Shown here in pieces: positions 47,401-60,184 of a DNA stretch of 64,000 nucleotides. The translations under genes were made by a program, and so were the position numbers. Position 1 is the first letter of the stretch, and each line of letters opens with the position of its first letter. This stretch comes from Cristatella mucedo (Eukaryota; Bryozoa; Phylactolaemata; Cristatellidae): assembly GCA_009760855.2 (NCBI GenBank), contig WPIO01000027.1:4690501-4754500 (forward strand), written 5' to 3'. The notes beneath the pieces were generated by a model. The model was given only the letters and a program-made list of their open reading frames with translations. It was not told the origin of the DNA and ran no database searches.

Positions 47401-48600
47401 GTGCGAAATGTGTTATTTAGGTGCTAAATGCTTGAAACAAGGTGCAGCACTCTGCTGCCAGCCAGCGCACGCTCCGACCTGCAGATTTGAAGTTTCTAGA
47501 TATTCCGCGATCTGCTGCGAACTCGTGCGAAATGTGTTATTTAAGTGCGAAATGCTTAAAACAAGGTGCAGCACTCTGCTGCCAGCCAGCTCACGCTCCG
47601 AAAAGCAGATTTGAAGTTTCTAGATATTCCGCGATCTGCTGCGAACTCGTGCGAAATGTGTTATTTACGTGCGAAATGCTTAAAACAAGGTGCAGCACTC
47701 TGCTGCCAGCCAGCGCACGCTCCGACATGCAGATTTGAAGTTTCTAGATATTCCGCGATCTGCTGCGAACTCGTGCGAAATGTGTTATTCGAGTGCGAAA
47801 TGCTTAAAACAAGGTGCAGCACTCTGCTGCCAGCCAGCGCACGGTCCGACTTGCAGATATGAAGTTTCTAGATATTCCGCGATGTGCTGCGAACTCGTGC
47901 GAAATGTGTTATGTGCGTGCGAAATGCTCAAAACGAGGTGCAACACTCTGCTGCTAGCCAGCACACTCTCCGAAAAGCAGATTTGAAGCTTCTAGATATT
48001 CCGCAATCTGCTGTGACCTTTTGCGAAATGAGTTATTGATGTCTGAAATCCTTGAAACATGGTGCAGCACTCTGCTGCCAGCCAGCGCACGCTCCGACAT
48101 GCAGATTTGAAGTTTCTAGATATTCCGCGATCTGCTGCGAACTCGTGCGAAATGTGTTATTCGAGTGCGAAATGCTTGAAACGAGGTGCAGCACTCTGCT
48201 GCCAGCCAGCTCACGCTCCGAAAAGCAGATTTAAAGTTTCTAGATATTCCGCGATCTGCTGCGAACTCGTGCGAAATGTGTTATTTACGTGCAAATTTCT
48301 TAAAACAATGTGCAGCACTCTGCTGCCAGCCCGCTCAAGCTCCGAAAAGCAGATATGAAGTTTTAGATATTTGGCGATCTGCTGCGAACTCGTGCGAAAT
48401 GTGTTATTTACGTGCGAAATGCTTAAAACAAGGTGCAGCACTTTGCAGCCAGCCAGCGGACGCTCCGACCTGCAGATTTGAAGTTTCTAGATATTTCGCG
48501 ATCTGCTGCAAACTCGTGTGAAATGTGTTATTTAGGTGCTAAATGCTTGAAACAAGGTGCAGCACTTTGCAGCCAGCCAGCGGACGCTCCGACCTGCAGA
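35414..48600 (-). repeat. 124-bp satellite, subfamily D, older part with 3.6-4.1 kb higher-order repeats
   Basis: About 106 monomers on the minus strand. On the plus strand the landmarks are tgcagcactctgctgccagc, cagcgcacgctccgacatgc, agatttgaagtttctagata and ttccgcgatctgctgcgaac. Segments 37,261-37,838, 40,865-41,442 and 44,932-45,509 are near-identical, at offsets of 3,604 and 4,067 bp. Another segment recurs at 38,141, 42,117 and 45,688. A three-monomer duplication lies at 35,788 and 36,158 (offset 370 bp). Small deletions, such as that near 43,212, disturb the register. The right limit with the younger part is gradual and approximate. Confidence 0.9.
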
Positions 48601-51600
48601 TTTGAAGTTTCTAGATATTTCGCGATCTGCTGCGAACTCGTGCAAAACGTGTTATTTACGTGCGAAATGCTTTAAACAAGGTGCAGCACTCTGCTGCCAG
48701 CCAGCTCACGCTCCGAAATGTAGATTTGAAGTTTCTACATATTCCGCGATCTGCTGCGAACTCGTGCAAAACGTGTTATTTACGTGCGAAATGCCCTAAA
48801 CAAGGTGCAGCACTCTGCTGCCAGCCAGCTCACGCTCCGAAATGTAGATTTGAAGTTTCTACATATTCCGTGATCTCCTGCGAACTTGTGCAAAACGTGT
48901 TATTTACGTGCAAAATGCTTTAAACAAGTTGCAGCACTCTGCTTGATGCTAGCCAGCCAGCTCACGCTCCGACATGCAGATTTGAAGTTTCTAGATATTC
49001 CGCGATCTGCTGCGAACTCGTGCGAAACGTGTTATTTACGTGCGAAATGCTTTAAACAAGGTGCAGCACTCTGCTGCCAGCAAGCGCACGCTCCGACATG
49101 CAGATTTGAAGTTTCTAGATACTCCGCGATCTGATGCGAACTCGTGCGAAACGTGTTTTTTACGTGCGAAATGCTTGAAACAAGGTGCAGCACTCTGCTG
49201 CCAGCCAGCGCACGCTCCGACATGCAGATTTGAAGTTTCTAGATATTCCGCGATCTGCTGCGAACTCGTGCGAAATGTGTTATTTACGTGCGAAATGCTC
49301 AAAACAAGGTGCAGCACTCTGCTGCCAGCCAGCGCACGCTCCGATAAATGAAGATTAGAAGTTTCTAGATATTCCGCGATCTGCTGCGAACTCGTGCGAA
49401 ATGTGTTATTTGACGTGCGAAATGCTCAAAAACAAGGTGCAGCACTCTGCTGCCAGCCAGCTCACGCTCCGACATGCAGATTTGAAGTTTCTAGATATTC
49501 CGCGATCTGCTGCGAACTCGTGCGAAATGTGTTATTTACGTGTGAAATGATTTTAAACAAGGTGCAGCAGTCTCCTGCCAGCCAGCTCACGCTCCGACAT
49601 GCAGATTTGAAGTTTCTAGATATTCCGCGATCTGCTGCGAACTCGTGCGAAATGTGTTATTTACGTGCGAAATGCTTTAAACAAGGTGCAGCACTCTGCT
49701 GCCATCCAGCGCACGCTCCGACATGCAGATTTGAAGTTTCTAGATATTCCGCGATCTGCTGCGAACTCGTGCGAAATGTGTTATTTACGTGCGAAATGCT
49801 TTAAACAAGGTGCAGCACTCTGCTGCCAGCCAGCGCACGCTCCGACAAGCAGATTTGAAGTTTCTAGATATTCCGCGATCTGCTGCGAACTCGTGCGAAA
49901 TGTGTTATTTACGTGCGAAATGCTTTAAACATGGTGCAGCACTCTCTGCTGGCAGCCAGCGCACGCTCCGACATGCAGATTTGAAGTTTCTAGATATTCC
50001 GCGATCTGCTGCGAACTCGTGCGAAATGTGTTATTTACGTGCGAAATGCTTTAAAAACAAGGTGCAGCACTCTGCTGCCATCCTGCGCACGCTCCGACAT
50101 GCAGATTTGAAGTTTCTAGATATTCCGCGATCTGCTGCGAACTCGTGCGAAACGTATTATTTACGTGCGAAATGCTTTAAAACAAGGTGCAGCACTCTGC
50201 TGCCAGCCAGCGCACGCTCCGATATGCAGATTTGAAGTTTCTACATATTCCGCGATCTGCTGCGAACTCGTGCGAAACGTGTTATTTACGTGCGAAATGC
50301 TTAAAACATGGTGCAGCACTCTGCTGCCAGCCAGCACACGCTCCGACATGCAGATTTGAAGTTTCTAGATATTCCGCGATCTGCTGCGAACTCGTGCGAA
50401 ATGTGTTATTTACGTGCGAAATGCTTGAAACAAGGTGCAGCACTCTGCTGCCAGCCAGCGCACGCTCCGACATGTAGATTTGAAGTTTCTACATATTCCG
50501 CGATCTGCTGCGAACTCGTGCGAAACGTGTTATTTACGTGCGAAATGCTTTAAACATGGTGCAGCACTCTGCTGCCAGCCAGCTCACGCTCCGATATGTA
50601 GATTCGAAGTTTCTAGATATTCCGCGATCTTCTGCGAACTCGTGCGAAATGTGTTATGTACGTGCAAAATGCTTAAAACAAGGTGCAGCACTCTGCAGCC
50701 AACCAGCACACGCTCCGACATGTTGATTCGAAGTTTCTACATATTCCGCGATCTGCGACGAACTCGTGCGAAACGTGTTTATTACGTGCGAAATGCTTTA
50801 AACAAGGTGCAGCACTCTGCTGCCAGCAAGCACACGCTCCGAAATGTAGATTTGAAGTTTCTACATATTCCGCGATCTGCTGCGAACTCGTGCGAAATGT
50901 GTTATTTACGTGCGAAATGCTTTAAACATGGTGCAGCACTCTGCTGCCAGCCAGCGCACGCTCCGATATGTAGATTCGATGTTTCTACATATTCCGCGAT
51001 CTGCTGCGAACTCGTGCGAAACGTGTTATTTACGTGCGAAATGCTTGAAAACATGGTGCAGCACTCTGCTGCCAGCCAGCGCACGCTCCGATATGTAGAT
51101 TCGATGTTTCTAGATATTCCGCGATCTGCTGCGAACTCGTGCGAAACGTGTTATTTACGTGCGAAATGCTTTAAACAAGACACAGCACTCTGCTGCCAGC
51201 CAGCGCACGCTCCGAAATGTAGATTTGAAGTTTCTAGATATTCCGCGATCTCCTGCGAAGTAGTGCGAAACGTGTTATTTACGTGCGAAATGCTTTAAAC
51301 TAGGTGCAGCACTCTGCTGCAAGCCAGCTCACGCTCCGATATGTAGATTCGAAGTTTCTACATATTCCGCGATCTGCTGCGAACTCGTGCGAAATGTGTT
51401 ATTTACGTGCGAAATGCTTTAAACATGGTGCAGCACTCTGCTGCCAGCCAGCACACGCTCCGACATGCAGATTTAAAACTTTCTAGATATATTCCGCGAT
51501 CTGCTGCGAACTCGTGCGAAATGTGTTATTCGAGTGCGAAATGCTCAAAACAAGGTGCAGCACTCTGCTGCCAGCCAGCGCACGCTCCGATATGTAGATT

Positions 51601-54600
51601 CGAAGTTTCTACATATTCCGCGATCTGCTGCGAACTCGTGCGAAACGTGTTATTTACGTGCGAAATGCTTTAAACTAGGTGCAGCACTCTGCTGCCAGCC
51701 AGCGCACGCTCCGACATGCAGATTTGAACTTTCTACATATTCCGCGATCTGCTGCGAACTCGTGCGAAATGTGTTATTTACGTGCGAAATGCTTTAAACA
51801 TGGTGCAGCACTCTGCTGCCAGCCAGCGCACGCTCCGATATGTAGATTCGAAGTTTCTACATATTCCGCGATCTGCTGCGAACTCGTGCGAAACGTGTTA
51901 TTTACGTGCGAAATGCTTTAAACATGGTGCAGCACTCTGCTGCCAGCCAGCACACGCTACGAAATGCAGATTTAAACTTTCTAGATATTCCGCGATCTGC
52001 TGCAAACTCGTGCGAAATGTATTATTCGAGTGCGAAATGCTCAAAACAAGGTGCAGCACTCTACTGCCAGATAGCGCACGCTTCGAAAGGCGGATTTGAA
52101 GTTTCTACATATTGTGCGATCTGCTGCGAACTTGTGCGAAACGTTTTATTTACGTGCGAAATGCTTTAAACATGGTGCAGCACTCTGCTGCAAGCCAGGA
52201 CACGCTCCGACATGCAGATTTGAACTTTCTAGATATTCCGTGATCCGCTGGCAACTCGTGCGAAATGTGTTATTGATGTGCGAATTCCTTGAAACAACGT
52301 GCAGCACTCTGCTGCCAGTCAGCTCACGCTCCGACATGCAGATTTAAAGTATCTACATGTTCCGCGATCTGCTGCGAACTCGTGCAAAACGTGTTATTTA
52401 CGTGCGAAATGCTTTAAACATGGTACAGCACTCTGCTGCAAGCTAGGACACGCTCCGACATGCAGATTTGAACTTTCTAGATATTCCGCGATCTGCTGCG
52501 AACTCGTGCAAAACGTGTTATTTACGTGCGAAATGCTTTAAACATGGTGCAGCACTCTGCTGCAAGCCAGGACACGCTCCGACATGCAGATTTGAACTTT
52601 CTAGATATTCCGTGATCCGCTGGCAACTCGTGCGAAATGTGTTATTGATGTGCGAATTCCTTGAAACAACGTGCAGCACTCTGCTTCCAGCCAGCAAACG
52701 CTCCGACATGCATATTTGAAGTTTGTAGATACTCAGCGATCTGCTGCGAACTACTGCCAAATGTGTTATTTACGTGCGAAATGATTGAAACAAGGTGCAG
52801 CACTCTGCTGCCAGCCAGCGGACGCTCCGATATGTAGATTTGAAGTTTCTACATATTCCGTGATCTGCTGCGAAGTTGTTTGAAACGTGTTATTTACGTG
52901 CGAAATGCTTTAAACATGGTGCAGCACTCTTCTGCAAGCAAGCACACGCTCCGACATTCAGATTTGAACTTTCTAGATATTCAGCGATCTGCTGCGAACT
53001 CGTGCAAAACGTGTTATTTACGTGCGAAATGCTTTAAACAAGGTGCAGCACACTGCTGCCAGCAAGTGCACGCTCCGACATGCAGATTTAAAGTTTCTAC
53101 ATATTCAGCGATCTGCTGCGAACTCGTTCGAAACGTGTTATTTACGTGCGAAGTGCTTTAAACATGGTGCAGCACTCTGCTGCCAGCCTGCGCACGCTCT
53201 GAAATGGAGATTTGAAGTTTTTACATATTCCGCGATCTCCTGCGAACTTGTGCGAAACGTGTTATTTCCGTGCGAAATGCTTTAAACAAGGTGCAGCACT
53301 CTTCTGCCAGCCAGCTCACGCTCCGATATGTAGATTCGAAGTTTCTACATATTCCGCGATTTGCTGCGAACTCGTGCAAAACGTGTTATTTACGTGCGAA
53401 ATGCTTTAAACATGGTACAGCACTCTGCTGCCAGCCTGCGCACGCTTCAATATGTAGATTTGAACTTTCTAGATATTCCGCGATCTGCTGCAAACTCGTG
53501 CGAAATGTATTATTCGAGTGCGAAATGCTCAAAACAAGGTGCAGCACTCTTCTGACAGCTAGCGCACGCTCCTAAATGTAGATTTAAAGTTTCTACATAT
53601 TCCGTGATCTGCTGCGAACTTGTGCGAAACGTGTTATTTACGTGCGAAATGCTTTAAACATGGTGCAGCACTCTGCTGCCAGCCAGCTCACGCTTCGATA
53701 TGTAGATTTAAACTTTCTAGATATTCCGCGATCTGCTGCGAACTCGTGCGAAACGTGTTATTTACGTGCGAAATGCTTTAAACATGGTGCAGCACTCTGC
53801 TGCCAGCCAGCGCACGCTCCTAAATGTAGATTTGAAGTTTTTACATATTCCGCGATCTGCTGCGAACTCGTGCGAAACGTGTTATTTACGTGCGAAATGC
53901 TTTAAACATGGTGCAGCACTCTGCTGCCAGCCAGCACACGCTTCGATATGTAGATTTGATGTTTCTACATATTCCGCGATCTGCTGCGAACTCGTGCGAA
54001 ACGTGTTATTTACGTGCGAAATGCTTTAAACAAGGTGCAGCACTCTGCTGCCAGCCAGGACACGCTCCGACACGCAGATTTGAAGTTTCTTCATATTCCG
54101 CGATCTGCTGCGAATTGGTGCGAAACGTGTTATTTAGGTGCGAAATGCTTTAAACTAGGTGCAGCACTCTGCTGCCAGCCAGCGCACGCTCCGATATGTA
54201 GATTCGAAGTTTCTACATATTCCGCGATCTGCTGCGAACTCGTGCGAAACGTGTTATTTACGTGCGAAATGCTTTAAACATGGTGCAGCACTCTGCTGCC
54301 AGCCAGCGCACGCTCCGATATGTAGATTCGAAGTTTCTACATATTCCGCGATCTGCTGCGAAGTCGTGCGAAACGTGTTATTTACGTGCGAAATGCTTTA
54401 AACATGGTGCAGCACTCTGCTGCCAGCCAGCGCACGCTCCGATATGTAGATTTGATGTTTCTACATATTCCGCGATCTGCTGCGAACTCGTGCGAAATGT
54501 GTTATTTACGTGCGAAATGCTTTAAACATGGTGCAGCACTCTGCTGCCAGCCAGCGCACGCTCCTAAATGTAGATTTGAAGTTTCTACATATTCCGCGAT

Positions 54601-57600
54601 CTGCTGCGAACTCGTGCGAAACGTGTTATTTACGTGCGAAATGCTTTAAACATGGTGCAGCACTCTGCTGCCAGCCAGCGCACGCTCCGATATGTAGATT
54701 CGAAGTTTCTACATATTCCGCGATCTGCTGCGAAGTAGTGCGAAAGTGCGAAACGTGTTATTTACGTGCGAAATGCTTTAAACATGGTGCAGCACTCTGC
54801 TGCCAGTCAGCGCACGCTCCGAAATGCAGATTTGAAGTTTCTACATATTCCGCGATCTGGTGCGAACTCGTGCGAAACGTGTTATTTACGTGTGAAATGC
54901 TTTAAACATGGTGCAGCACTCTGCTGCCAGTCAGCGCACGCTCCGACATGCAGATTTGAAGTTTCTACATATTCCGCGATCTGCTGCGAAGTCGTGCGAA
55001 ACGTGTTATTTACGTGCGAAATGCTTTAAACATGGTGCAGCACTCTGCTGCCAGCCAGCACACGCTCCGATATGTAGATTCGATGTTTCTAGATATTCCG
55101 CGATCTGCTGCGAACTCGTGCGAAATGTGTTATTTACGTGCGAAATGCTTTAAACATGGTGCAGCACTCTGCTGCCAGCCAGCGCACGCTCCGAAATGCA
55201 GATTTGAAGTTTCTACATATTCCGCGATCTGCTGCGAACTGGTGCGAAACGTGTTATTTACGTGCGAAATGCTTTAAACAAGGTGCAGCACTCTGCTGCC
55301 AGCCAGCGCACGCTCCGATATGCAGATTCGAAGTTTCTACATATTCCGCGATCTGCTGCGAACTCGTGCGAAATGTGTTATTTACGTGCGAAATGCTTTA
55401 AACATGGTGCAGCACTCTGCTGCCAGCCAGCTCACGCTCCGACATGCAGATTTGAAGTTTCTAGATATTCCGCGATCTGCTGCAAACTCGTGCGAAATGT
55501 GTTATTCGACGTGCGAAATGCTCAAAACAAGATACAGCACTCTGCTGCCAGCCAGCGCACGCTCCGAAATGTAGATTTGAAGTTTCTACATATTCCGCGA
55601 TCTGCTGCGAACTCGTGCGAAACGTGTTATTTACGTGCGAAATGCTTTAAACATGGTGCAGCACTCTGCTGCCAGCCAGCGCACGCTCCGACATGTAGAT
55701 TTGAAGTTTCTACATATTCCGCGATCTGCTGCGAACTCGTGCGAAACGTGTTATTTACGTGCGAAATGCTTTAAACATGGTGCAGCACTCTGCTGCCAGC
55801 CAGCGCACGCTCCGAAATGCAGATTTGAAGTTTCTACATATTCCGCGATCTGCTGCGAACTCGTGCGAAACGTGTTATTTACGTGCGAAATGCTTTAAAC
55901 ATGGTGCAGCACTCTGCTGCCAGCCAGCTCACGCTCCGACATGCAGATTTGAAGTTTCTACATATTCCGCGATCTGCTGCGAACTCGTGCGAAATGTGTT
56001 ATTTACGTGCGAAATGCTTTAAACATGGTGCAGCACTCTGCTGCCAGCCAGCACACGCTCCGACATGCAGATTTGAACTTTCTAGATATTCCGCGATCTG
56101 CTGCGAACTCGTGCGAAATGTGTTATTTACGTGCGAAATGCTTTAAACAAGGTGCAGCACTCTGCTGCCAGCCAGCGCACGCTCCGACATGTAGATTTGA
56201 AGTTTCTACATATTCCGCGATCTGCTGCGAACTCGTGCGAAACGTGTTATTTACGTGCGAAATGCTTTAAACATGGTGCAGCACTCTGCTGCCAGCCAGC
56301 ACACGCTCCGACATGCAGATTTGAAGTTTCTACATATTTCGCGATCTGCTGCGAACTCGTGCGAAACGTGTTATTTACGTGCGAAATGCTTTAAACAAGG
56401 TGCAGCACTCTGCTGCCAGCCAGCGCACGCTCCGACATGTAGATTTGAAGTTTCTACATATTCCGCGATCTGCTGCGAACTCGTGCGAAACGTGTTATTT
56501 ACGTGCGAAATGCTTTAAACATGGTGCAGCACTCTGCTGCCAGCCAGGGCACGCTCCGACATGCAGATTTGAAGTTCCTAGATATTCCGCGATCTGCTGC
56601 GAACTCGTGCGAAATGTGTTATTTCCGTGCGAAATGCTCAAAACAAGGTGCAGCAGTCTACTGCCAGCCAGCTCACGCTCCGAAATGTAGATTTGAAAGA
56701 TACAGCACTCTGCTGCCAGCCAGCGCACGCTCCGAAATGTAGATTTGAAGTTTCTACATATTCCGCGATCTGCTGCGAACTCGTGCGAAACGTGTTATTT
56801 ACGTGCGAAATGCTTTAAACATGGTGCAGCACTCTGCTGCCAGCCAGCGCACGCTCCGATATGTAGATTCGAAGTTTCTACATATTCCGCGATCTGCTGC
56901 GAACTCGTGCGAAATGTGTTATTTACGTGCGAAATGCTTTAAACATGGTGCAGCACTCTGCTGCCAGCCAGCGCACGCTCCGATATGTAGATTTGAAGTT
57001 TTCTAGATATTCCGCGATCTGCTGCGAACTCGTGCGAAACGTGTTATTTCCGTGCGAAATGCTTTAAAAAAACAAGGTGCAGCACTCTGCTGCCAGCCAG
57101 TGCACGCTCCGACATGTAGATTCGAAGTTTCTACATATTCCGCGATCTGCTGCGAACTCGTGCGAAACGTGTTATTTACGTGCGAAATGCTTTAAACATG
57201 GTGCAGCACTCTGCTGCCAGCCAGCGCACGCTCCGATATGTAGATTTGAAGTTTCTAGATATTCCGCGATCTGCTGCGAACTCGTGCGAAATGTGTTATT
57301 CCAGTGCGAAATGCTCAAAACAAGGTGCAGCACTCTGCTGCCAGCCAGCGCACGCTCCGAAATGTAGATTTGAAGTTTCTACATATTCCGCGATCTGCTA
57401 CGAACTCGTGCGAAACGTGTTATTTACGTGCGAAATGCTTTAAACATGGTGCAGCACTCTGCTGCCAGCCAGCGCACGCTCCGATATGTAGATTCGATGT
57501 TTCTACATATTCCGCGATCTGCTGCGAACTCGTGCGAAATGTGTTATTTACGTGCGAAATGCTTTAAACATGGTGCAGCACTCTGCTGCCAGCCAGCGCA

Positions 57601-59460
57601 CGCTCCGATATGTAGATTTGAAGTTTCTACATATTCCGCGATCTGCTGCGAACTTGTGCGAAACGTGTTATTTACGTGCGAAATGCTTTAAACATGGTGC
57701 AGCACTCTGCTGCCAGCCAGCACACGCTCCGATATGTAGATTCGATGTTTCTACATATTCCGCGATCTGCTGCGAACTCGTGCGAAATGTGTTATTTACG
57801 TGCGAAATGCTTTAAACATGGTGCAGCACTCTGCTGCCAGCCAGCGCACGCTCCGATTAGTAGATTCGAAGTTTCTACATATTCCGCGATCTGCTGCGAA
57901 CTAGTGCGAAACGTGTTATTTACGTGCGAAATGCTTTAAACTAGGTGCAGCACTCTGCTGCCAGCCAGCGCACGCTCCGATATGTAGATTCGAAGTTTCT
58001 ACATATTCCGCAATCTGCTACGAACTCGTGCGAAATGTGTTATTTACGTGCGAAATGCTTTAAAAAAACTAGGTGCAGCACTCTGCTGCCAGCCAGCGCA
58101 CGCTCCGATATGTAGATTCGAAGTTTCTACATATTCCGCGATCTGCTGCGAACTCGTGCGAAATGTGTTATTTACGTGCGAAATGCTTTAAACATGGTGC
58201 AGCACTCTGCTGCCAGCCAGCGCACGCTCCTAAATGTAGATTTGAAGTTTCTACATATTCCGCGATCTGCTGCGAACTCGTGCGAAATGTGTTATTTACG
58301 TGCGAAATGCTTTAAACATGGTGCAGCACTCTGCTGCCAGCCAGCACACGCTCCGATATGTAGATTCGAAGTTTCTACATATTCCGCGATCTGCTGCGAA
58401 CTCGTGCGAAACGTGTTATTTACGTGCGAAATGCTTTAAACATGGTGCAGCACTCTGCTGCCAGCCAGCGCACGCTCCGATATGTAGATTCGAACTTTCT
58501 AGATATTCCGCGATCTGCTGCAAACTCGTGCGAAATGTATTATTCGAGTGCGAAATGCTCAAAACAAGGTGCAGCACTTTTCTGCCAGCCAGCCCACGCT
58601 CCTAAATGTAGATTTGAAGTTTTTACATATTCCGCGATCTGCTGCGAAGTCGTGCGAAACGTGTTATTTACGTGCGAAATGCTTTAAACTAGGTGCAGCA
58701 CTCTGCTGCCAGCCAGCGCACGCTCCGATATGTAGATTCGATGTTTCTACATATTCCGCGATCTGCTGCGAACTCGTGCGAAACGTGTTATTTACGTGTG
58801 AAATGCTTTAAACATGGTGCAGCACTCTGCTGCCAGCCAGCACACGCTCCGATATGTAGATTCGATGTTTTTACATATTCCTCGATCTGCTGCGAACTCG
58901 TGCGAAATGTGTTATTTACGTGCGAAATGCTTTAAACATGGTGCAGCACTCTGCTGCCAGCCAGCGCACGCTCCGATATGTAGATTCGAAGTTTTTACAT
59001 ATTCCGCGATCTGCTGCGAAGTAGTGCGAAACGTGTTATTTACGTGCGAAATGCTTTAAACTAGGTGCAGCACTCTGCTGCCAGCCAGCGCACGCTCCGA
59101 TATGTAGATTCGATGTTTCTACGTATTCCGCGATCTGCTGCGAAGTAGTGCGAAACGTGTTATTTACGTGCGAAATGCTTTAAACTAGGTGCAGCACTCT
59201 GCTGCCAGCCAGCGCACGCTCCGATATGTACATTCGAAGTTTCTACATATTCCACGATCTGCTGCGAAGTAGTGCGAAACGTGTTATTTACGTGCGAAAT
59301 GCTTTAAACTAGGTGCAGCACTCTGCTGCCAGCCAGCTCACGCTCCGATATGTAGATTCGATGTTTCTACATATTCCGCGATCGGCTGCGAATTTGTGCG
59401 AAACATGTTATTTACGTGCGAAATGCTTTATACATGGTGCAGCACTCTGCTGCCAGCCAG
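48601..59460 (-). repeat. 124-bp satellite, subfamily D, young homogeneous part
   Basis: About 88 monomers on the minus strand with very high mutual similarity. From 49,600 to 50,030 successive monomers are nearly identical. Many now carry cgaaacgtgttatttacgtg and a tctacatattccgcg variant in place of tctagatattccgcg. A three-monomer duplication is seen at 52,096 and 52,468 (offset 372 bp). One partial monomer leaves only 52 bp between hairpins at 56,651 and 56,703, and an 8-bp insertion lies at about 54,735. The block ends at the orientation switch at 59,460. Confidence 0.9.
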
Positions 59461-60124
59461 CACGTAAATAACACATTTCGCACGAGTTCGCAGCAGATCG
59501 CAGAATATGTAGAAAGTTCAAATCTGCATGTCGGAGCGTGTGCTGGCTGGCAGCAGAGTGATGCACCATGTTTAAAACATTTCGCACGTAAATAACACGT
59601 TTCGCACGAGTTCGCAGCAGATCGCGGAATATGTAGAAACTTCAAATCTACATTTAGGAGCGTGCGATGGCTGGCAGCAGACTGCTGCACCTTTTTTTGA
59701 GCATTTCGCACTCGAATAACACATTTCGCACGAGTTCGCAGCAGATCGCGGAATATCTAGAAAGTTTAAATCTGCGTTTCGTAGCGTGTGCTGGCTGGCA
59801 GCAGAGTGCTGCACCATGTATAAAGCATTTCGCACGTAAATAACACGTTTCGCACAAATTCGCAGCCGATCGCGGAATATGTAGAAACATCGAATCTACA
59901 TATCGGAGCGTGCGCTGGCTGGCAGCAGAGTGCTGCACCTAGTTTAAAGCATTTCGCACGTAAATAACACGTTTCGCACTACTTCGCAGCAGATCGTGGA
60001 ATATGTAGAAACTTCGAATGTACATATCGGAGCGTGCGCTGGCTGGCAGCAGAGTGCTGCACCTAGTTTAAAGCATTTCGCACGTAAATAACACGTTTCG
60101 CACTACTTCGCAGCAGATCGCGGA

Positions 60125-60151
60125 ATATGTAGAAACTTCGAATCTACATAT
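60125..60151. repeat. Example of the 27-bp dyad in young D monomers
   Basis: ATATGTAGA (60,125-60,133) and TCTACATAT (60,143-60,151) are perfect 9-bp inverted arms around the loop AACTTCGAA. The same structure, sometimes with one loop change (aacatcgaa), recurs in many monomers between about 51 kb and the window end. It could form a cruciform or bind a dimeric protein; neither is shown by sequence. Confidence 0.85.
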
Positions 60152-60169
60152 CGGAGCGTGCGCTGGCTG

Positions 60170-60184
60170 GCAGCAGAGTGCTGC
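60170..60184. repeat. Example of the conserved 15-bp hairpin motif of the satellite
   Basis: GCAGCA and TGCTGC flank GAG as perfect 6-bp inverted arms. The motif is present in most B and D monomers. In A it often survives with 5-bp arms (GCAGC-AGAGC-GCTGC), and in C it is broken. It is the best landmark for counting monomers. Confidence 0.9.

Noticed and set aside
50435-51298. A 287-codon open frame in the D array, cysteine-rich, with many 80-130 codon relatives on the same strand
   Set aside because: The unit is 124 bp, one more than a multiple of three, so every monomer is read in a new frame. The same pseudo-peptides recur every 124 bp, and the long case arises from variants that remove the usual taa in ctttaaac together with small indels. 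There is no coding context and no conserved start.
56640-56710. A half-monomer as direct proof of a 62-bp ancestral unit
   Set aside because: The spacing between hairpins is 52 bp, not 62, so it is better explained as an ordinary deletion.
59440-59480. Simple fold-back (palindromic read) artefact at 59,460
   Set aside because: The arms do not mirror around this point; the best mirrored segments share a centre near 57,730. An assembly error of another kind is still possible.
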